A DNA stretch of 64,000 nt from an uncultured Tenacibaculum sp. (GTDB lineage: Bacteria; Bacteroidota; Bacteroidia; Flavobacteriales; Flavobacteriaceae), in NCBI GenBank assembly GCA_947496185.1, contig CANMCD010000004.1, forward strand, positions 186,001-250,000. The letters run 5' to 3'. The notes beneath the pieces were generated by a model. The model saw only the letters and a list, made by a program, of their open reading frames with translations. It searched no databases and was not told the origin of the DNA. Positions 62,060 through 64,000 of this stretch are shown piece by piece. The position numbers and the translations under genes were made by a program. Each line of letters begins with the position of its first letter. Position 1 is the stretch's first letter.

Positions 62060-63307
62060 TCAAACATTAACCCACCTTCCATTAATATAGTTTACTTCAC
62101 GATTATTGTACCAAGTTCCTCTATACCATTTATAGTTTTGCCTACGAACTCGAACTCCATCTATATAATGATGTTGATTATTTCTAAATTTAGATCCATC
62201 TAACACCCAAGAACCATTTACATTTAATACTTTACGAAACTTTCTATCTCGTTTTATATAATACCACCATTGATTCCATCTCCTTTTAACTTTAATCCCA
62301 TTAATAGTATACCACGTATTATCTTTATAATCTCCATCGTTATCATCTACAGGATCCACAGGATTAACTGGATCAACAGGATCTACAGGATCTACAGGAG
62401 GAACAACCTTATTCCCTGGATACATCTTTGCTAACCCTACAATATCTAATCTTGATAAACGCCTCTGTTGATGTTGATGCATATAAGAACTACCATCACG
62501 CTTAGAAATACAATCCCTACGATTCCATGACCAAAGCTTCGGGTGATACATCATTACAGAATTAAAATCAAACGGAGTATACTCTTTGATATTAAAACTT
62601 TGTAAATAAAATTGACTTTTATAAAACGGCTGTATATTATTCCAATTGATCCTCACATACTTTTCTCTATCCCTCCTATTTTGTTCATGATACAAACCAA
62701 GTGCATGACCAATCTCATGAATGGTAACACCAGTTGGACATCCGTACTCAGACCCTAAATTAATATACTGTACACCTCCTGTCATACCAATACTAGAACT
62801 ACATCCTCCTCTTCCTTTCCGAAAAACTACATAGTTTCGTTGGTTTGTTCTTTCAACAAACCTTATGTTTGTTTTAGACTCAACATGCTTAATAGCATCT
62901 CTAACCCTGTATTTAGCAGGTAAATAACTATCTATCCTGTAATAAACGGTATTATTAGGCCATAAATTTCTATATACCCCTCCTGCTCTTTTTCTTCGTT
63001 TAACATTTAAATATGCTAACGATTCTTCCTTGGTATCAAAGACCTCTTTTTTATCTAAAAGAATATCTCCAGAAAAAACAAAATCACCTCCTTTTACTTC
63101 ATAGGTAATTTTTTCTCCCATATAATACCCTTCACGAACATCCGTAGCCACTTCTGGATAACCGTGACTTAACTGCATGGAATCTTCAACTTTTCCTGTA
63201 ACAATCTCATCCATAAAATCTTCACTTTTGTGCTCTTCATTTGTACACGATAGAAATAATAGCCCTGTAACACCAAGAGTCATTAGGGAACTCACCATTT
63301 TTCTCAT
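62060..63307 (-). CDS. flavastacin-like astacin (M12A) lipoprotein, copy 2
   Basis: From the ATG at 63307 the product is 415 aa, exactly the length of copy 1 and aligning without gaps at both ends; a longer frame to 63361 would run through the leader hairpin and is rejected. Lipobox LLFLSC, zinc motif HEIGHALGLYHEQNR, Met-turn SVMMY and the three-repeat Trp/Tyr/Arg-rich C-terminal domain are all conserved. The spacer differs, with V-D-P repeats instead of V-T-P. Divergence is concentrated in the catalytic domain around residues 130-170 and 225-240 and in the spacer, so the paralogues may have separated in substrate preference. Confidence 0.93.
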   Translation of the reverse strand: MRKMVSSLMTLGVTGLLFLSCTNEEHKSEDFMDEIVTGKVEDSMQLSHGYPEVATDVREGYYMGEKITYEVKGGDFVFSGDILLDKKEVFDTKEESLAYLNVKRRKRAGGVYRNLWPNNTVYYRIDSYLPAKYRVRDAIKHVESKTNIRFVERTNQRNYVVFRKGRGGCSSSIGMTGGVQYINLGSEYGCPTGVTIHEIGHALGLYHEQNRRDREKYVRINWNNIQPFYKSQFYLQSFNIKEYTPFDFNSVMMYHPKLWSWNRRDCISKRDGSSYMHQHQQRRLSRLDIVGLAKMYPGNKVVPPVDPVDPVDPVNPVDPVDDNDGDYKDNTWYTINGIKVKRRWNQWWYYIKRDRKFRKVLNVNGSWVLDGSKFRNNQHHYIDGVRVRRQNYKWYRGTWYNNREVNYINGRWVNV

Positions 63308-63801
63308 AAAAAATAATAATTTACTGTTTAATATTTGTTGTTTGTCACTACTAATCCTCAATGGATTAGGGTGGCAAAAGTAAACGGCGTTAACAAAACT
63401 TTAACTGAAATATTAATTATTTTTTTTTTAGTCTTGATAAAAATTACAAAAATAATATCCAAAATACGCAATAAAACAAGCTAATTTTTAACTTAAATAC
63501 TAACACTATAAAACAATACAAAAAGGCATTCCGCCCAAGTTTTAAAGTAAAAGTTACTTATGAAGCAATAAGAGAACGCATTACCGAACAAAATATTACA
63601 TCCTAATAAAATTCATCAAACCAAAATTTTGACAAAAAAAGAAAATACAAGTAAAAATTCAGAAGAATAAAAAAATAAGTCGGCGCTTAACAATAAAAAG
63701 ATTCATAAAAAATTGAGAACAGTTGTTCTAGAAAAGACACCATAAAATCAGTACCACTCAGTACAAATACAAAAAAGCCCAGTAAAACTGGGCTTTTAAG
63801 G
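63308..63801. other. Non-coding region upstream of astacin copy 2
   Basis: The part near the gene is homologous to the region upstream of copy 1, with a leader hairpin (TAATCC/GGATTA, 63352-63368) and the minus-strand TACTTTTG box. The far end holds the tRNA terminator (63773-63797). Otherwise nothing was recognised. Confidence 0.6.
63773..63797 (-). terminator. Terminator of the tRNA gene
   Basis: AAAAGCCCAG (63773-63782) and CTGGGCTTTT (63788-63797) form a 10-bp stem. On the minus strand it is followed by a T run. Confidence 0.88.
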
Positions 63802-63875
63802 TGGTCCCACATGGGCTCGAACCATGGACCCCCTGATTATGAGTCAGGTGCTCTAACCAACTGAGCTATGGGACC
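63802..63875 (-). tRNA. tRNA with CAU anticodon (Met elongator or lysidine-type Ile2)
   Basis: A complete 74-nt cloverleaf on the minus strand: acceptor GGTCCCA/TGGGACC, D-arm with AGCTCAGTTGGTTAGAGC, anticodon loop CTCATAA (anticodon CAT), T-arm with GGTTCGAGCC, discriminator A. CCA is not encoded. The C4-G69 and C5-G68 acceptor pairs are those favoured by TilS, so it could be tRNA-Ile2 rather than elongator tRNA-Met; sequence alone does not settle this. Confidence 0.95.
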
Positions 63876-63891
63876 TGTTATTTTCGGTTTG

Positions 63892-63921
63892 CAAAGATAT
63901 AAACTTTTTTAAAACATCAAA
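63892..63921 (-). promoter_or_regulatory. Promoter of the tRNA gene
   Basis: On the minus strand TTTG (63921-63918) and TATCTTTG (63899-63892) are separated by 18 bp, a full match to the Bacteroidetes -33/-7 promoter form, 16 bp upstream of the tRNA. Confidence 0.75.
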
Positions 63922-63927
63922 CTTTTT

Positions 63928-64000
63928 TTACACATTTCTGTTCATTAATTTTTCACCAAACGCCCGTAAACCTTGCTTTGCCTCTTCTGATACGTCAAGT
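63928..64000 (-). CDS. 3' end of an unidentified gene
   Basis: A minus-strand frame open at the window edge ends in TAA at 63930-63928 and encodes a C-terminus reading LDVSEEAKQGLRAFGEKLMN, then RNV. The SEEAKxGLxAFxEK pattern is reminiscent of the C-terminus of enoyl-CoA hydratase/crotonase enzymes, but 23 residues are too few to call. The bulk of the gene is outside the window. Confidence 0.5.
   Translation of the reverse strand, partial: LDVSEEAKQGLRAFGEKLMNRNV

Noticed and set aside
61887-62090. 67-aa open frame between the astacin genes
   Set aside because: It overlaps the 3' end of astacin copy 2 and the duplicated hairpin; the composition is that of AT-rich non-coding DNA.

Overview
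The window is AT-rich chromosomal DNA from a Bacteroidetes bacterium, almost certainly a marine-type Flavobacteriaceae; a Tenacibaculum-like genus is a guess. Support: many start-proximal -7 boxes of the form TAnnTTTG; two giant secreted proteins ending in type IX secretion (T9SS) sorting domains; HmuY, HEIGH-type and flavastacin-type lipoproteins; the ftsX-DUF3098-uppP-truB order; and an endonuclease III without the iron-sulfur cysteines. All assignments come from reading the sequence; no database search was run.

Layout. 1-4234: fatty acid beta-oxidation genes (3' part of a FadB-like fusion, thiolase, acyl-CoA dehydrogenase). 4.5-11 kb: accessory genes (Asp-nucleophile alpha/beta hydrolase, a decayed IS982 transposase end, a zinc-protease lipoprotein, a GNAT acetyltransferase, a toxin-antitoxin pair with a clear twin-palindrome operator, a secreted hydrolase). 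11.1-15.2 kb: a 1348-aa Asp-box/PKD/LamG T9SS protein. 15.7-16.3 kb: a rhomboid protease.

16.4-22.5 kb: a small aromatic-amine locus. An HPPD/4-hydroxymandelate-synthase-family dioxygenase, a GlcD-type FAD oxidase and an HpgT-like aminotransferase together could form a complete (4-hydroxy)phenylglycine pathway fed by tyrosine. Next to them are an Lrp/AsnC regulator and a divergent PLP histidine decarboxylase. 22.7-25.8 kb: a T9SS protein made of recently amplified FN3 and chitin-binding-like repeats.

26.2-36.2 kb: the strongest candidate for an undescribed system, a biosynthetic-type cluster. Its main operon encodes a PRPP-loop protein, a cupin, a NADAR-GTP cyclohydrolase II fusion, a two-subunit thiamine-diphosphate decarboxylase and an inositol-monophosphatase-like phosphatase. 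A Nudix gene follows on the other strand, then a second operon with a membrane left-handed-beta-helix protein, an aminoglycoside-adenylyltransferase-like protein and a MATE exporter. A divergent LuxR-type regulator and a ThiF-like protein lie at the promoter end. The likely precursor is GTP, cut to a free triaminopyrimidinone that is then elaborated, nucleotidylated or dephosphorylated, and exported.

36.5-49.8 kb: housekeeping genes (trxB, ftsX, uppP, truB, kdsB, HAD phosphatase, bcp, nth, an ECF sigma factor, uvrA) plus a HEIGH metalloprotease. 49.9-57.9 kb: a heme-uptake locus with divergent promoters (HmuY, TonB-dependent receptor; DUF6607-like, ankyrin, DUF2271-like and PepSY-flavodoxin-reductase proteins). 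58.1-64 kb: an AlgH-family protein, a class IV aminotransferase, a tandem pair of astacin lipoproteins duplicated with their flanks, a CAU-anticodon tRNA and the 3' end of another gene.
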